NCBI RefSeq assembly: GCF_048323755.1
Contig: NZ_JBLWFS010000006.1
Location: 124,001-188,000, forward strand
Length of the DNA stretch: 64,000 nt
Reading direction: 5' to 3'
Source: Alkalihalobacterium sp048323755
GTDB lineage: Bacteria; Bacillota; Bacilli; Bacillales; Bacillaceae_F
How positions within the stretch are numbered: the first letter of the stretch is position 1; every line of letters starts with the position of its first letter. This document shows positions 8,058 to 16,096 of the stretch, piece after piece. A program made the position numbers and the translations under genes. The notes under the pieces were generated by a model, which saw only the letters and a list, made by a program, of their open reading frames with translations, ran no database searches and was not told where the DNA came from.

Positions 8058-8618
8058 CTACAAATTAACATCAATTTGAATTTTATTATTTACTTCGTTT
8101 TTTTCAATTCCTAAATATTTATACGTTTCTGAAGGAGTCGAATGGTTAAAATGTTTTTGTAACAATGATATAGCCACTCCTCTTTTATAGGCATGGTATC
8201 CAAATGTCTTCCTTAGTGTATGTGTACCGATTTTTTGATCTAGGCCTGCTAACCTTGCGATATGATTTATAATTCGATATGCTTGCTGCCTTGTGATCGG
8301 TTGGTCCCCTTTTTGTGATTTAAAAAGATAGTCATCCTCTCTAAGCTGAGAACTTTCAACATACTTTTCCAATGCCAATTTAACTTTGTTATTCATATAA
8401 ATATATCTCTTTTTTTCGTCATTAAATTCGTAGTATTCTCTAACAACCTTTTCTTTTGTATAAACATCTTTAATTTTCAGTCTTAATAATTCAGACACCC
8501 TTAACCCTGTATTAATACCCAAGACAAAGAATAAATAGTCTCTCTTTGAATGATTAAGTAAAATTTGTTTCATTTCCTCGATCTTCGCTTTATCTTTTAT
8601 CGCTTCTACGTATTCCAT
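8058..8618 (-). CDS. Minimal tyrosine recombinase/integrase
   Basis: 186-residue phage-integrase-type tyrosine recombinase consisting almost only of the catalytic domain. The active-site Arg is in 'NTGLRVSELL', the H-x-x-R box in 'GTHTLRKTFGYH', the second His in 'QKHFNHST' and the nucleophilic Tyr in 'ETYKYLGI'. The usual N-terminal SAM-like core-binding domain is missing, giving about half the XerC/D length. No mobile element or phage genes surround it. Start ATG 8618 follows GGGGGA. A long inverted repeat lies immediately upstream (8636-8677). Confidence 0.85.
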   Translation of the reverse strand: MEYVEAIKDKAKIEEMKQILLNHSKRDYLFFVLGINTGLRVSELLRLKIKDVYTKEKVVREYYEFNDEKKRYIYMNNKVKLALEKYVESSQLREDDYLFKSQKGDQPITRQQAYRIINHIARLAGLDQKIGTHTLRKTFGYHAYKRGVAISLLQKHFNHSTPSETYKYLGIEKNEVNNKIQIDVNL

Positions 8619-8635
8619 CGGATCCCCCAAAGAAA

Positions 8636-8677
8636 TATGTTACATAACATTATTTTAACATACTCTTATGTAACATA
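8636..8677. repeat. Inverted repeat upstream of the recombinase gene
   Basis: TATGTTACATAA (8636-8647) and TTATGTAACATA (8666-8677) are exact reverse complements separated by 18 bases. Could be a repressor operator or a binding site of the recombinase itself; each arm is also nearly palindromic. Confidence 0.6.
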
Positions 8678-8772
8678 CATTGATATACACTCATTTTTTA
8701 ACAAGCAACAGTACTTTGTTGATAATTTAAGAGTAAGCACATATACTAACAAAAAAAATAGTTGGTGTACTT

Positions 8773-9105
8773 ATGAAAAACATACTTCTATTCCTTTTTA
8801 TCTTTATATTTAGCTTTATTTTTTCCCCTTTTGAAATTGATTTACATGCAGGGACAAATGATGATCCTTTAATCGTTGTTCTACCAAATTCATCAGATTT
8901 AAATACGGGCTATTTCGGGAGTCCGCTTTCATTCAAAGGAAGCGTACCAAACTATTTGTTTACGCCAACTAATATATTGTATGTTTTACCCTGTAAATAT
9001 CTATTTCAAGCCACAGTTGAAAAATTGAAAACGATAGCAAACCTACTTACAATTAAATTTCAAAGTACATTCATCCTTCAGCGTTCTTATTACTTCATAA
9101 ATTAA
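8773..9105 (+). CDS. Putative secreted or membrane-anchored small protein
   Basis: 110-residue open frame with an N-terminal hydrophobic signal-like segment (residues 3-21, unusually Phe/Ile rich), followed by a region without clear motifs. The only ribosome-site match is a weak GGTG nine bases upstream. No homologous family recognised. Base composition is AT-rich and coding quality is modest, so it may be a degraded or non-genic frame; the signal-like start makes a real gene somewhat more likely. Confidence 0.4.
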   Translation: MKNILLFLFIFIFSFIFSPFEIDLHAGTNDDPLIVVLPNSSDLNTGYFGSPLSFKGSVPNYLFTPTNILYVLPCKYLFQATVEKLKTIANLLTIKFQSTFILQRSYYFIN

Positions 9106-9125
9106 ATTCTGAAGGAGATGTCAAA

Positions 9126-9263
9126 ATGGAATCGAATAAAAGAGCGAAATTCCCACCTGAAATTAGAGACCCAATTATGAGCATCGTTATTTCAATTATT
9201 TTAATGACGATCGTGTTTTTATTTGCGCATTTTGTATTAGGCCTGGAAGTCTTCCCTGACTAA
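9126..9263 (+). CDS. Single-pass small membrane protein (45 aa)
   Basis: 45 codons from ATG 9126, preceded by a strong GAAGGAGATG ribosome site and followed by a terminator. The product has a charged N-terminus (MESNKRAKFPPEIRDP), one transmembrane helix (about residues 17-40) and a short acidic tail. No family recognised. Good ribosome site, clean stop and terminator make it a credible gene. Confidence 0.7.
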   Translation: MESNKRAKFPPEIRDPIMSIVISIILMTIVFLFAHFVLGLEVFPD

Positions 9264-9274
9264 TCTATTTAAAG

Positions 9275-9319
9275 ATGCCCCTAACACCACGTAACGATGG
9301 TCAGGGGCACTTTTCTTTT
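9275..9319 (+). terminator. Intrinsic terminator
   Basis: TGCCCCT..ACCA / TGGT..AGGGGCA hairpin followed by TTTTCTTTT, just after the 45-residue gene. Confidence 0.8.
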
Positions 9320-9397
9320 GATTACAATTTATCTCAACAACATTCATATGGTAATATGATAATACGTTACGAATAGAACAGTTGGTGCAAAACGTTT

Positions 9398-10336
9398 ATG
9401 AATTTATTTGAAAAATTATATTCACTTGTCATTTTAATAGCTGTTGTTATTGGGTTACTATTAGGGAAGCTCGATGTTGTTAGCGGACGTACTGAGGCGT
9501 TCATTGTTCCGTTATTAGTGGCCATGCTCTATATCACTTTTTTACAACTACCTGTAGAGAATATAAGATCATCTCTTAAGAACTTAAGGTTTACCTCCCT
9601 TGCTTTGTTAATTAATTTTATTTGGGTACCGATCCTCGCTTGGCTGCTAGCCTTAGCTTTCTTATCCAACCATCCAGCTTTGTACATTGGATTTATAATG
9701 TTGATGGTCACACCATGTACGGATTGGTACTTAATCTTTACAAGCATTGCAAGAGGTAACGTTGCGCTATCGACTGCGATTTTGCCGTTAAATTTGATAT
9801 TACAAATCCTATTACTCCCGGTTTTTCTCCTTCTATTTGGTGGTACGACCGGTGTTGTTGAGTGGTCTTTCTTATTAGAGAGCGTTCTACTCATTTTACT
9901 CATTCCTTTTATTGGCGCGTTATTCACAAAGGCACTGTTACGAAAAAAGCAGCACATCACAGAAAGTTTCTTTTCTTCGATTAGCTTGTTGCCGATGATT
10001 TTTCTAAGTCTTGCGATTGTTGCTATGTTCTCAGCTCACGGTCAATTGCTCTTTAACCATATCGATTTATTATGGAAAATTACAATCCCGATCTTATGCT
10101 TTTTTGTGATTAACTTTATGATTGGCCAAAAAATCGGTAAGGCCATGAACTTATGCTATGCAGATCGAGCTAGTTTAAGCCTGACAACTCTTGCCCGAAA
10201 CTCTCCCATTGCGTTAGCGATAGCCATGACTGCCTTCCCAGATGAACCGTTAATTGCTCTCACTTTAGTAATTGGACCTTTGTTAGAGTTACCTATTTTA
10301 GCGCTTATTTCTCAAGTATTGTTATTACGAAAATAA
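9398..10336 (+). CDS. ACR3/BASS-family transporter (putative arsenite or organic anion carrier)
   Basis: 312-residue membrane protein with about ten helices. It has the bile acid:sodium symporter/ACR3 fold: 'MVTPCTDWYLIFTSIARGN' corresponds to the conserved cysteine-containing motif of ACR3 arsenite permeases, and 'SLTTLARNSPIALAIAMTAFP' to the crossover helix motif that carries N/E ligands in this superfamily. No arsR, arsC or other ars gene is adjacent, so arsenite export is only one possibility. The ribosome site is weak (GGTG, about 10 bases upstream). Confidence 0.75.
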   Translation: MNLFEKLYSLVILIAVVIGLLLGKLDVVSGRTEAFIVPLLVAMLYITFLQLPVENIRSSLKNLRFTSLALLINFIWVPILAWLLALAFLSNHPALYIGFIMLMVTPCTDWYLIFTSIARGNVALSTAILPLNLILQILLLPVFLLLFGGTTGVVEWSFLLESVLLILLIPFIGALFTKALLRKKQHITESFFSSISLLPMIFLSLAIVAMFSAHGQLLFNHIDLLWKITIPILCFFVINFMIGQKIGKAMNLCYADRASLSLTTLARNSPIALAIAMTAFPDEPLIALTLVIGPLLELPILALISQVLLLRK

Positions 10337-10387
10337 ACATAGAATATTTCAGAAAGTGTAAAGGCACATATCCGAAAACAAAGGCAC

Positions 10388-10420
10388 AAAAAAACCAGTC
10401 ACCACTTAGACTGGTTTTTT
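10388..10420. terminator. Bidirectional terminator
   Basis: AAAAAACCAGTC / GACTGGTTTTTT hairpin between convergent genes. Confidence 0.9.
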
Positions 10421-10442
10421 CTATACAATTTATTTTTACTAT

Positions 10443-11168
10443 CTATTTAAATTTTTCATTTACCATTTCATTCAAGACATGATTAATTCCGACCGTACGT
10501 TCCACATCTAGTACAAAGGCAATACCTTTACCTGGTTCATCTAAATGCGCTTCTTTCATAATCATCGTTAATACATCATCTGTCTTTTCACGGTCAATTA
10601 ATGTAAGTACGATCTCCTTTTCCGGTTCAATTAATATATTAAAAAATTTAGCCTGTTCATGGATTCCTGTGCCTCGACCAGTTAAGATCGTACCTCCTTC
10701 TGCCCCGGCTTTCTTTGAAGCTTCTACTACTTTATCGGAATCACCTTTATTAATGATAGTTACAATGAGTTCATAGTTTATCGTCTGATTTGGCATAGGT
10801 ATATTCCTCTCTTCCTCCATTGCTGGATTATTTTCTATTGGTACATTTAATAAATGACAAATTCCACCGACATGCTTTAAATCAATGATCATTCCGAGAC
10901 CTTTTCCAGGCTCATTTATTTTACAGTCGTTCACAATCGTTTGAACTACATTCCCCATTATATTAGTAGAAGCAAGGGTTAATATGACCTCTTTCTCCGG
11001 CTCTACCGGTATACCTAAAAACGTTTTATTCTCATGGATGCCCGTTCCTTTACCGAGTAGAATTGTGCCGCCTTCTGCCCCTGCTTTCTTAGTTGCTTTT
11101 ACTATATTTTTCGCTTGTCCTTTTTTTACAACTGTAATCATTAATTTATGCTTCAGATTTAGCTTCAT
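10443..11168 (-). CDS. Tandem PII-like protein of the DUF1538 operon
   Basis: 241-residue cytoplasmic protein built of two PII (GlnB-like) repeats, about residues 4-105 and 130-235. Both share K-A-G-A-E-G-G-T-I-L, the G-R/K-G-T-G-I-H box and E-P-G-K-G near the end. These match the PII family nitrogen-regulator-like proteins that accompany DUF1538 membrane proteins. It lies last in a three-gene operon with two DUF1538 genes and overlaps the preceding one by 23 bases. I chose ATG 11168 after AAAGGAGG. It presumably gates the membrane pair in response to a nucleotide; the ligand is unknown. Confidence 0.85.
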   Translation of the reverse strand: MKLNLKHKLMITVVKKGQAKNIVKATKKAGAEGGTILLGKGTGIHENKTFLGIPVEPEKEVILTLASTNIMGNVVQTIVNDCKINEPGKGLGMIIDLKHVGGICHLLNVPIENNPAMEEERNIPMPNQTINYELIVTIINKGDSDKVVEASKKAGAEGGTILTGRGTGIHEQAKFFNILIEPEKEIVLTLIDREKTDDVLTMIMKEAHLDEPGKGIAFVLDVERTVGINHVLNEMVNEKFK

Positions 11169-11895
11169 CCTTACCTTTACCTCCTTTGCGCTCATACAAC
11201 ACACCTAATATTAATACCGATAAGATCGGTGATAACGCAACGAGTGCAATCATACCAAACCCATCAATAAGCGGGTCCCTTCCTTCAATGGCAGATGCTA
11301 CTCCAACAGCAATGGCTAAAATAAAAGTTACCGTCATCGGACCTGTTGCTACCCCGCCAGAGTCAAAGGCGATAGAGGTAAACGTCTTTGAAGAAAAGAA
11401 CATCATTATAATAACAATTAAATAACCTGGAATAACAAAATACCATAATGGAATTCCAACTAAAATCCGTAACATTGAAACAGCAATCGAAACGGCAACT
11501 CCGATCGAAAGTGTATAGAGCATAACCTTCTGTGAAATATATCCGCCAGAAACCTTTTCAACTTCATGATTTAGTATACGTACTGCAGGTTCTGCAAATG
11601 TAGCAACAAAGCCTAATACAAAGCCTATCGGGATCAGCACCCAATTATACGATAAACTGCCTAACGTTTCGCCAATCAACTCGCCGGCTGGAAAAAAACC
11701 AACATGAACGCCTTGCAAAAAAAGGGCGAGCCCAAAAAACGAAAGAATAAAACCTTTTACGATATTTATAATCTTTTGTTTTTCTAATTTTAGAAAGAAA
11801 AATTGAAAAATAAGAAAGAAAATAATCAATGGCAGTAAGGCAAATGTTACTTCAAGTAATACATGGCCAAACCCTTCGAATACGTTAATTTTCAT
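11146..11895 (-). CDS. DUF1538 family membrane protein (second copy)
   Basis: 249-residue membrane protein with about seven helices. DUF1538 hallmarks are 'GVHVGFFPAGELIG', 'FVATFAEPAVRIL' and 'AFDSGGVATGPMTVTFILAIAVGVAS'. Paralogous to the gene just upstream, with which it overlaps by four bases; the two probably form a hetero-oligomeric transporter. The DSGGVATGPMT segment, repeated in both, looks like a re-entrant substrate or ion site. Substrate unknown. Confidence 0.88.
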   Translation of the reverse strand: MKINVFEGFGHVLLEVTFALLPLIIFFLIFQFFFLKLEKQKIINIVKGFILSFFGLALFLQGVHVGFFPAGELIGETLGSLSYNWVLIPIGFVLGFVATFAEPAVRILNHEVEKVSGGYISQKVMLYTLSIGVAVSIAVSMLRILVGIPLWYFVIPGYLIVIIMMFFSSKTFTSIAFDSGGVATGPMTVTFILAIAVGVASAIEGRDPLIDGFGMIALVALSPILSVLILGVLYERKGGKGKDEAKSEA

Positions 11896-12584
11896 CCGTA
11901 AATCACTCCTAATAACAAGACAGCCAAGATCGGCCCAATCGAAGCAAGAGCTACTAAACCAAAACTGTCGCTAGAAGATGTCTTACCTCTTAATACAGAG
12001 GCTACCCCTACCCCAAGGGCTAGAATAAAGGGTACAGTCATAGGCCCCGTTGTAACCCCGCCCGCATCAAAAGATATTGGTATAAAATGAGCCGGGGTAA
12101 ATGAAGCTAATAAAAACACAAGACCGTAGCCACCTACAAGCAACCACTTGATCGAAATGTTAAAAACGATTCGTAACATCGCTAATGCTACAAAAATCCC
12201 AACGCCAAGCGCGACGGAATATACTAAAATATTTCGCGATATTTCACCGTTAGATACTTGGTCAATTTGTAAGGCAAGCACGCGGACATCTGGCTCTGCA
12301 ACTGTAACGACAAAACCCAGCAAAAATCCAAAGAATAAAATTAAGCCGATTTTTTTCGTTTTTGGCAGCGCCGATCCTACCATTTCACCTACCGGTAGCA
12401 ATCCAATATGTACACCTAATAAAAATAACATTAACCCTAAGCTTACCATGACAACCCCTGCTAGAAATTGAAAAAACACTTCCATAGGAAGCCATATCAA
12501 AGTAAATTGTAAAATAACAATAACGAGTGTAATAGGTAAAATCGCATAAACAACTTCTTTCACGGTATCTCTTATATCCTGCAT
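11892..12584 (-). CDS. DUF1538 family membrane protein (first copy)
   Basis: 230-residue membrane protein, first gene of the DUF1538-DUF1538-PII operon. Shows 'GVHIGLLPVGEMVG', 'FVVTVAEPDVRVLA' and 'SFDAGGVTTGPMTVPFILALGVGVAS'. The ribosome site is GGGGAG six bases before the ATG. Likely half of a two-subunit transporter controlled by the tandem PII protein. Physiological role not established. Confidence 0.88.
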   Translation of the reverse strand: MQDIRDTVKEVVYAILPITLVIVILQFTLIWLPMEVFFQFLAGVVMVSLGLMLFLLGVHIGLLPVGEMVGSALPKTKKIGLILFFGFLLGFVVTVAEPDVRVLALQIDQVSNGEISRNILVYSVALGVGIFVALAMLRIVFNISIKWLLVGGYGLVFLLASFTPAHFIPISFDAGGVTTGPMTVPFILALGVGVASVLRGKTSSSDSFGLVALASIGPILAVLLLGVIYG

Positions 12585-12836
12585 CTAGTTCTCCCCTCGT
12601 AATTTTTACGCCATTCTTTTTAGTTTATTTCTTTTTCTCTATATTAAATACCTCTTTTATTATAGTTGAAACTCTTCAACAAAAAATAAGGTTAGATCAC
12701 ATAATTTGACAATTCAATGAAAAGTACTAATAAATTCGTAGAAAAAAAGCTTTGTTGTTTTTAATTTCGTTTTCGGATTTTTTTAATAAAGAATTAAGGG
12801 AACATACTATCATATTGATTCCCATAATAAAACAAG
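12585..12836. other. AT-rich intergenic region
   Basis: Holds the promoter region of the DUF1538 operon on the minus strand and the upstream region of the small RNA candidate on the plus strand. No gene, repeat or riboswitch recognised here. Confidence 0.5.
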
Positions 12837-12865
12837 TTGTCTTTCTAGAATAATCATGATATATT
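12837..12865 (+). promoter_or_regulatory. Sigma-A type promoter of the small RNA candidate
   Basis: TTGTCT (12837-12842), 17-base spacer, TATATT (12860-12865). The structured RNA begins seven bases after the -10 box. Confidence 0.65.
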
Positions 12866-12870
12866 AATAA

Positions 12871-12987
12871 AGCGATGAGCTCATTGTGTAAGTCGATAAA
12901 CACGCCTTTTGGTAATGCACTATGTGGAGTGCAGTTTATCGCCTCAATACGCGAAGACGACGTCCTTTGGGCGTCGTCTTCTTTTTA
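12871..12987 (+). ncRNA. Candidate structured small RNA with own promoter and terminator
   Basis: About 115-nt transcript not overlapping a gene. Outer stem GCG..TGAG (12872-12879) pairs with CTCA..CGC (12943-12952). Inner stem CGATAAAC (12894-12901) pairs with GTTTATCG (12934-12941) and encloses a hairpin TGCACT/AGTGCA (12916-12933). It ends in a 13-pair terminator stem (12953-12981) followed by TTTTT. A promoter lies at the right distance upstream. Unpaired segments TTGTGTAAG and ACGCCTTTTGGTAA could be binding regions. No known RNA class recognised; it could also be a terminated leader riboswitch that has lost its gene, since the next gene is on the other strand. Confidence 0.65.
12953..12987 (+). 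terminator. Terminator of the small RNA candidate
   Basis: GAAGACGACGTCC / GGGCGTCGTCTTC with TTT loop, then TTTTTATAT. Confidence 0.85.
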
Positions 12988-12993
12988 TATGTG

Positions 12994-13587
12994 TTATAAA
13001 AACGTATTAATTATTCTTTTGGAATACTTGTCTACGTTCATTAAGTTTAACTTTCTAACCCCTAATACGACCGGCCCCATCAAAAACTCATTCCGAAATG
13101 GCACCTTAAAGTAACGAACTAAGAAAAGAAAAGAACAAACAGAAAGTACCCCCACTAGAATTGGGTTAATTAAAATTAAATAACTCAAACTGTACATAAG
13201 TACGTACAGCAAAGCTGACCACCCGAGGTTCCAGCTATGGAGGAAATAAATCGCATTAAACTTTTTTAAACCCAACCACTCTACCACTATTGAAGTTAGC
13301 ACCCATTTTATAATGTGTAAAATTTTCTTTATTACTGAATTTGGAATATTAGATAAAAATAAAAGCGTAAGTAACGGCATGATGACAAAAAGATGTATAC
13401 CCCTTACACACCTTACACTCATGTAACTGGACTTATAATCCCACAAAATAAAGTGCTTACATGTGTAATAATAAAGCAAATTAAAAAAACCAACATATAG
13501 AGCGCTAATATAATGCTTCTTTATGTTCTTCCACGTCTTTCGCTTTATATTTAACACAATTAGAAAAACAGCTAAAAATATATGCAT
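12994..13587 (-). CDS. CBO0543-like integral membrane protein
   Basis: 197-residue protein with five to six helices. It resembles the CBO0543 family of Bacillus/Clostridium membrane proteins: 'KRKTWKNIKKHYISALYVGFF' near the N-terminus, 'ILHIIKWVLTSIVVEWLGL' and 'LHSWNLGWSALLYVLMYSLS' towards the C-terminus. The function of the family is unknown. Ribosome site GAGGAG is ideally placed before ATG 13587. Convergent with the small RNA candidate. Confidence 0.75.
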   Translation of the reverse strand: MHIFLAVFLIVLNIKRKTWKNIKKHYISALYVGFFNLLYYYTCKHFILWDYKSSYMSVRCVRGIHLFVIMPLLTLLFLSNIPNSVIKKILHIIKWVLTSIVVEWLGLKKFNAIYFLHSWNLGWSALLYVLMYSLSYLILINPILVGVLSVCSFLFLVRYFKVPFRNEFLMGPVVLGVRKLNLMNVDKYSKRIINTFL

Positions 13588-13669
13588 TTTCTCCTCTACC
13601 TTTTCGAATGTAATTATTTGTAAATCACTTATAACTTCTCCTTAAAAAGCCTAAACATACCTAAAAAGT

Positions 13670-13717
13670 GGTGCCAGGCACCTTCAATACAGTAAAGTGT
13701 TGAAGGTGCCTGGCACC
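13670..13717. repeat. GGTGCCAGGCACC-type inverted repeat
   Basis: Eighteen-base arms starting GGTGCCAGGCACC, separated by 12 bases. A close relative occurs at 52759-52800. This is a dispersed intergenic hairpin repeat of the type scattered through Bacillus genomes. Confidence 0.8.
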
Positions 13718-13811
13718 GCATAAGGATAGACAACCATTTTTCTTAGATTTATACCCGATTGATTGTATGTACATATCATAGCTATATATGATTAAGAGGT
13801 GAGTTTGTGAA

Positions 13812-14714
13812 ATGAGGAAACCAAATTATCCCCTATGGACTGACACTCCTTATGCAGGTGAGACACATCCGCCAAACGATCCTGTTGAACGCTATGCGGG
13901 ATCTTGGAAAACGCACTTTATCAAGAGATGCAAAGGTGGCGGTTTTGAAACATTAGATGGTAGAAAAATAAGATTTGCCATCAGGCATCCAAATACGATT
14001 AATTGGGACGAACAATTAAAAATCGTACAACGTGAAATGGAAAACATTTCAGATGACCGAATAGCCATCGTGAAGTATTGGGGTTCTGGTCCTCCACCGA
14101 AACAATGGTTACCCATCGCCGATCGATTAATTGATACGTATAACGTCTCAGCCCCTCGAGCTGCACGAATATTATCAACACTTTTCACTGGGCTTAATGA
14201 TGCATTTATTGTGACATGGGACATGAAATATAAATTAAATGTAGCTCGTCCAAATCAACTGGATCAAAAATTAGCGACTGTTATTTGTACGCCAAAACAT
14301 CCGGCCTACCCGTCAGGACACGCCACTGTTTCAGGTGCAGCTGCAGTCATTTTAAGTTACTTCTTTCCAGCCGAAAGTAGAAAAATTCATGCCTTAGCTG
14401 AAGAAGCTGCTTTATCAAGGTTATACGGTGGTATTCACTTTCCAGTCGAAAATGAACAAGGACTGCGTCTCGGAAGACAGATCGGTGAAATTATTGTTCA
14501 GCAACTAAGAAAAGATTATGACTCCAATAATCATCCGATTGATACTCCTTACCGTCAATATAAAAACGCAAAACTAATGCCTCCTCCATATGAACAAGTC
14601 ATTCCTTATAACCATGATACATCTTGCAGCTCTTTAGTTATCGAAACTGAAACGGCTGTTCCAAAGAACATTACAAATACTAGTAATCTAACAAAACCAG
14701 TACTATTTATTTAG
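13812..14714 (+). CDS. Vanadium-dependent haloperoxidase/PAP2-like protein
   Basis: 300-residue protein of the vanadium haloperoxidase and type 2 phosphatidic acid phosphatase superfamily. The three vanadate/phosphate-binding motifs are present in order: K139..R146-P147 ('KYKLNVARP'), P-S-G-H at 167-170, and S202-R203...H209 ('SRLYGGIH'). There is no signal peptide or membrane helix, so it is soluble like other bacterial vanadium haloperoxidases and unlike membrane PAP2 enzymes. Halide oxidation versus phosphatase activity cannot be decided. Ribosome site AGAGGTG; monocistronic with its own terminator. Confidence 0.82.
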   Translation: MRKPNYPLWTDTPYAGETHPPNDPVERYAGSWKTHFIKRCKGGGFETLDGRKIRFAIRHPNTINWDEQLKIVQREMENISDDRIAIVKYWGSGPPPKQWLPIADRLIDTYNVSAPRAARILSTLFTGLNDAFIVTWDMKYKLNVARPNQLDQKLATVICTPKHPAYPSGHATVSGAAAVILSYFFPAESRKIHALAEEAALSRLYGGIHFPVENEQGLRLGRQIGEIIVQQLRKDYDSNNHPIDTPYRQYKNAKLMPPPYEQVIPYNHDTSCSSLVIETETAVPKNITNTSNLTKPVLFI

Positions 14715-14720
14715 AGACAA

Positions 14721-14757
14721 AAAACCATCAGCGCTCATACGTTCTGATGGTTTTATC
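14721..14757. terminator. Bidirectional terminator
   Basis: AAAACCATCAG / CTGATGGTTTT hairpin between convergent genes. Confidence 0.9.
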
Positions 14758-14763
14758 CTTTTA

Positions 14764-15669
14764 TTATTTATAATATGAAACAACTTTATCTCTTACACCC
14801 GCTGGAATATCAAAATGCTTCGGATGTAAAAGGGCAGCAAGCAATTCGATGCCTTCCACTAACGTTGTACTCGGGCGGGTGAATAAATCTCCATCCACTA
14901 TAAAAATCTGTTGATCTCGTACAGCACTTAATTCGTTCCATCCTTGTTTTTGTTCTAATCGGCTTACTTCTTGTATCGCACGCTCCGGTGTAAAACCGCA
15001 TGGTGCAATGACAATCACTTCCGGGTTCGAAGCCACGACAGCTTCCCACTCGGTTGGGCTCGAATGCCCTCCCGGATTACCGAGAGGGTCATAACCTCCT
15101 GCCCTTTCAATTTGATCTGGAATCCAATGCCCACAATTAAAGACAGGCTCAATCCATTCAATCAGCATTACTTTTCTAGGAAGAAGATTATTATCTCGCA
15201 GCTTCTCCGCAATGTGCATTTCCCGCTGCTTTAACTCTTTAAGCCTGACTTGCCCTTTTGCTTCTTCATTCAGTTCACGAGCAATCAGGAGTAAATTGTC
15301 ATAAATATCATCTAATCGATGCGGAACAAGAGCGATGATTTTCGGTTTTTTGGGTAACGACTTTACGACCTCTTCTACGTAACTAGTCCCAATTTGACAG
15401 ACATTACAAACGTGCTGAGTAAAAATAATATCAGGTTGTATTTCTTGTAAAAGCTCCTGATCAACATAATACAGATTTTTATCTGCATCCATATATTCTT
15501 TTACTGTATCATTGATCTCGACACTTGTTAGTTTTTTTCCTTCTAAATGGGAACGAACGACCTTAGGCTTATCACTCGGGCATTCGAACGTGACACCATA
15601 CAAATAGTCTTCTAGGCCCAATTCATAAATCATACTTGTTGCTGCTGGTAAAAACGAACAAACCTTCAT
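14764..15669 (-). CDS. BtuF-like cobalamin-binding protein (no signal peptide)
   Basis: 301-residue protein of the BtuF/TroA-like periplasmic-binding fold ('CSFLPAATSMIYELGLEDYLYGVTFEC' at the start, 'IQPDIIFTQ', 'RPSTTLVEGIELLAALLHP' at the end). It starts at the fold itself with no signal peptide or lipobox, so it should be cytoplasmic, like the stand-alone 'cobalamin-binding proteins' found in many bacteria. It contains a C-x-x-C pair (VCNVCQ). No btuCD genes are adjacent. Ribosome site GGTGGTG. A cobalamin riboswitch occurs elsewhere in the window, but not here. Confidence 0.8.
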   Translation of the reverse strand: MKVCSFLPAATSMIYELGLEDYLYGVTFECPSDKPKVVRSHLEGKKLTSVEINDTVKEYMDADKNLYYVDQELLQEIQPDIIFTQHVCNVCQIGTSYVEEVVKSLPKKPKIIALVPHRLDDIYDNLLLIARELNEEAKGQVRLKELKQREMHIAEKLRDNNLLPRKVMLIEWIEPVFNCGHWIPDQIERAGGYDPLGNPGGHSSPTEWEAVVASNPEVIVIAPCGFTPERAIQEVSRLEQKQGWNELSAVRDQQIFIVDGDLFTRPSTTLVEGIELLAALLHPKHFDIPAGVRDKVVSYYK

Positions 15670-15837
15670 TGAAAAGACACCACCAATTTTATAATTTATA
15701 GTTTGTCTACCTATTTCACTACAGATTGTCCTAATGTTACAATGACCACCAAGTTCATCGTAAAGGGAGAGACTGACTCATTGGAGCAGTTTTTCTCTTT
15801 TTTTGTTGATAAATTGCGGACTGAAAGGATGATCGTT

Positions 15838-15975
15838 ATGCACGTTGGAAGCAAAGGTTGGTATGTACAAAAGTTAAAAGAACGCGGGATCCGTTCTATT
15901 GATGGACGGAAACTCGAGTTGTATAAAACTCACATACTAGCAAACTTGTATCACGATAAGACGTATTTTAAGTAG
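15838..15975 (+). CDS. DUF2639 small protein
   Basis: 45-residue protein matching the short DUF2639 family of Bacillus: 'SKGWYVQKLKERGI', 'GRKLELYKTHILANLY'. A longer upstream open frame exists, but the homology and a ribosome site (AAAGG) point to ATG 15838. Function unknown. Followed by a weak hairpin. Confidence 0.75.
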   Translation: MHVGSKGWYVQKLKERGIRSIDGRKLELYKTHILANLYHDKTYFK

Positions 15976-15985
15976 CAACCCTTTT

Positions 15986-16018
15986 GAGTCATGGCTTTTG
16001 TCCATGGCTCTCTATTCT
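15986..16018 (+). terminator. Weak terminator-like hairpin after the DUF2639 gene
   Basis: GAGTCATGG / CCATGGCTC around CTTTTGT, followed by TCTATTCTTA. Confidence 0.5.
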
Positions 16019-16057
16019 TATGTTCAATAGAATAATAGCAAAGTGTATTCAGAATGT

Positions 16058-16087
16058 AAAAACAAAAAGAGCTCAACAGCTGAGCTC
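16058..16087 (-). terminator. Terminator of the TetR/MaoC operon
   Basis: GAGCTCA / TGAGCTC hairpin; on the minus strand it is followed by CTTTTTGTTTTT. Confidence 0.85.
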
Positions 16088-16096
16088 CCATCCCAT

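Noticed and set aside
9398..10336. Assigning the gene as arsB/acr3 with certainty
   Set aside because: No arsenic genes are adjacent and BASS-family carriers share the same motifs.
15766..15805. Hairpin plus T-run upstream of the DUF2639 gene, suggesting an attenuator or riboswitch
   Set aside because: Stem depends on two G-U pairs and no aptamer-like sequence precedes it.
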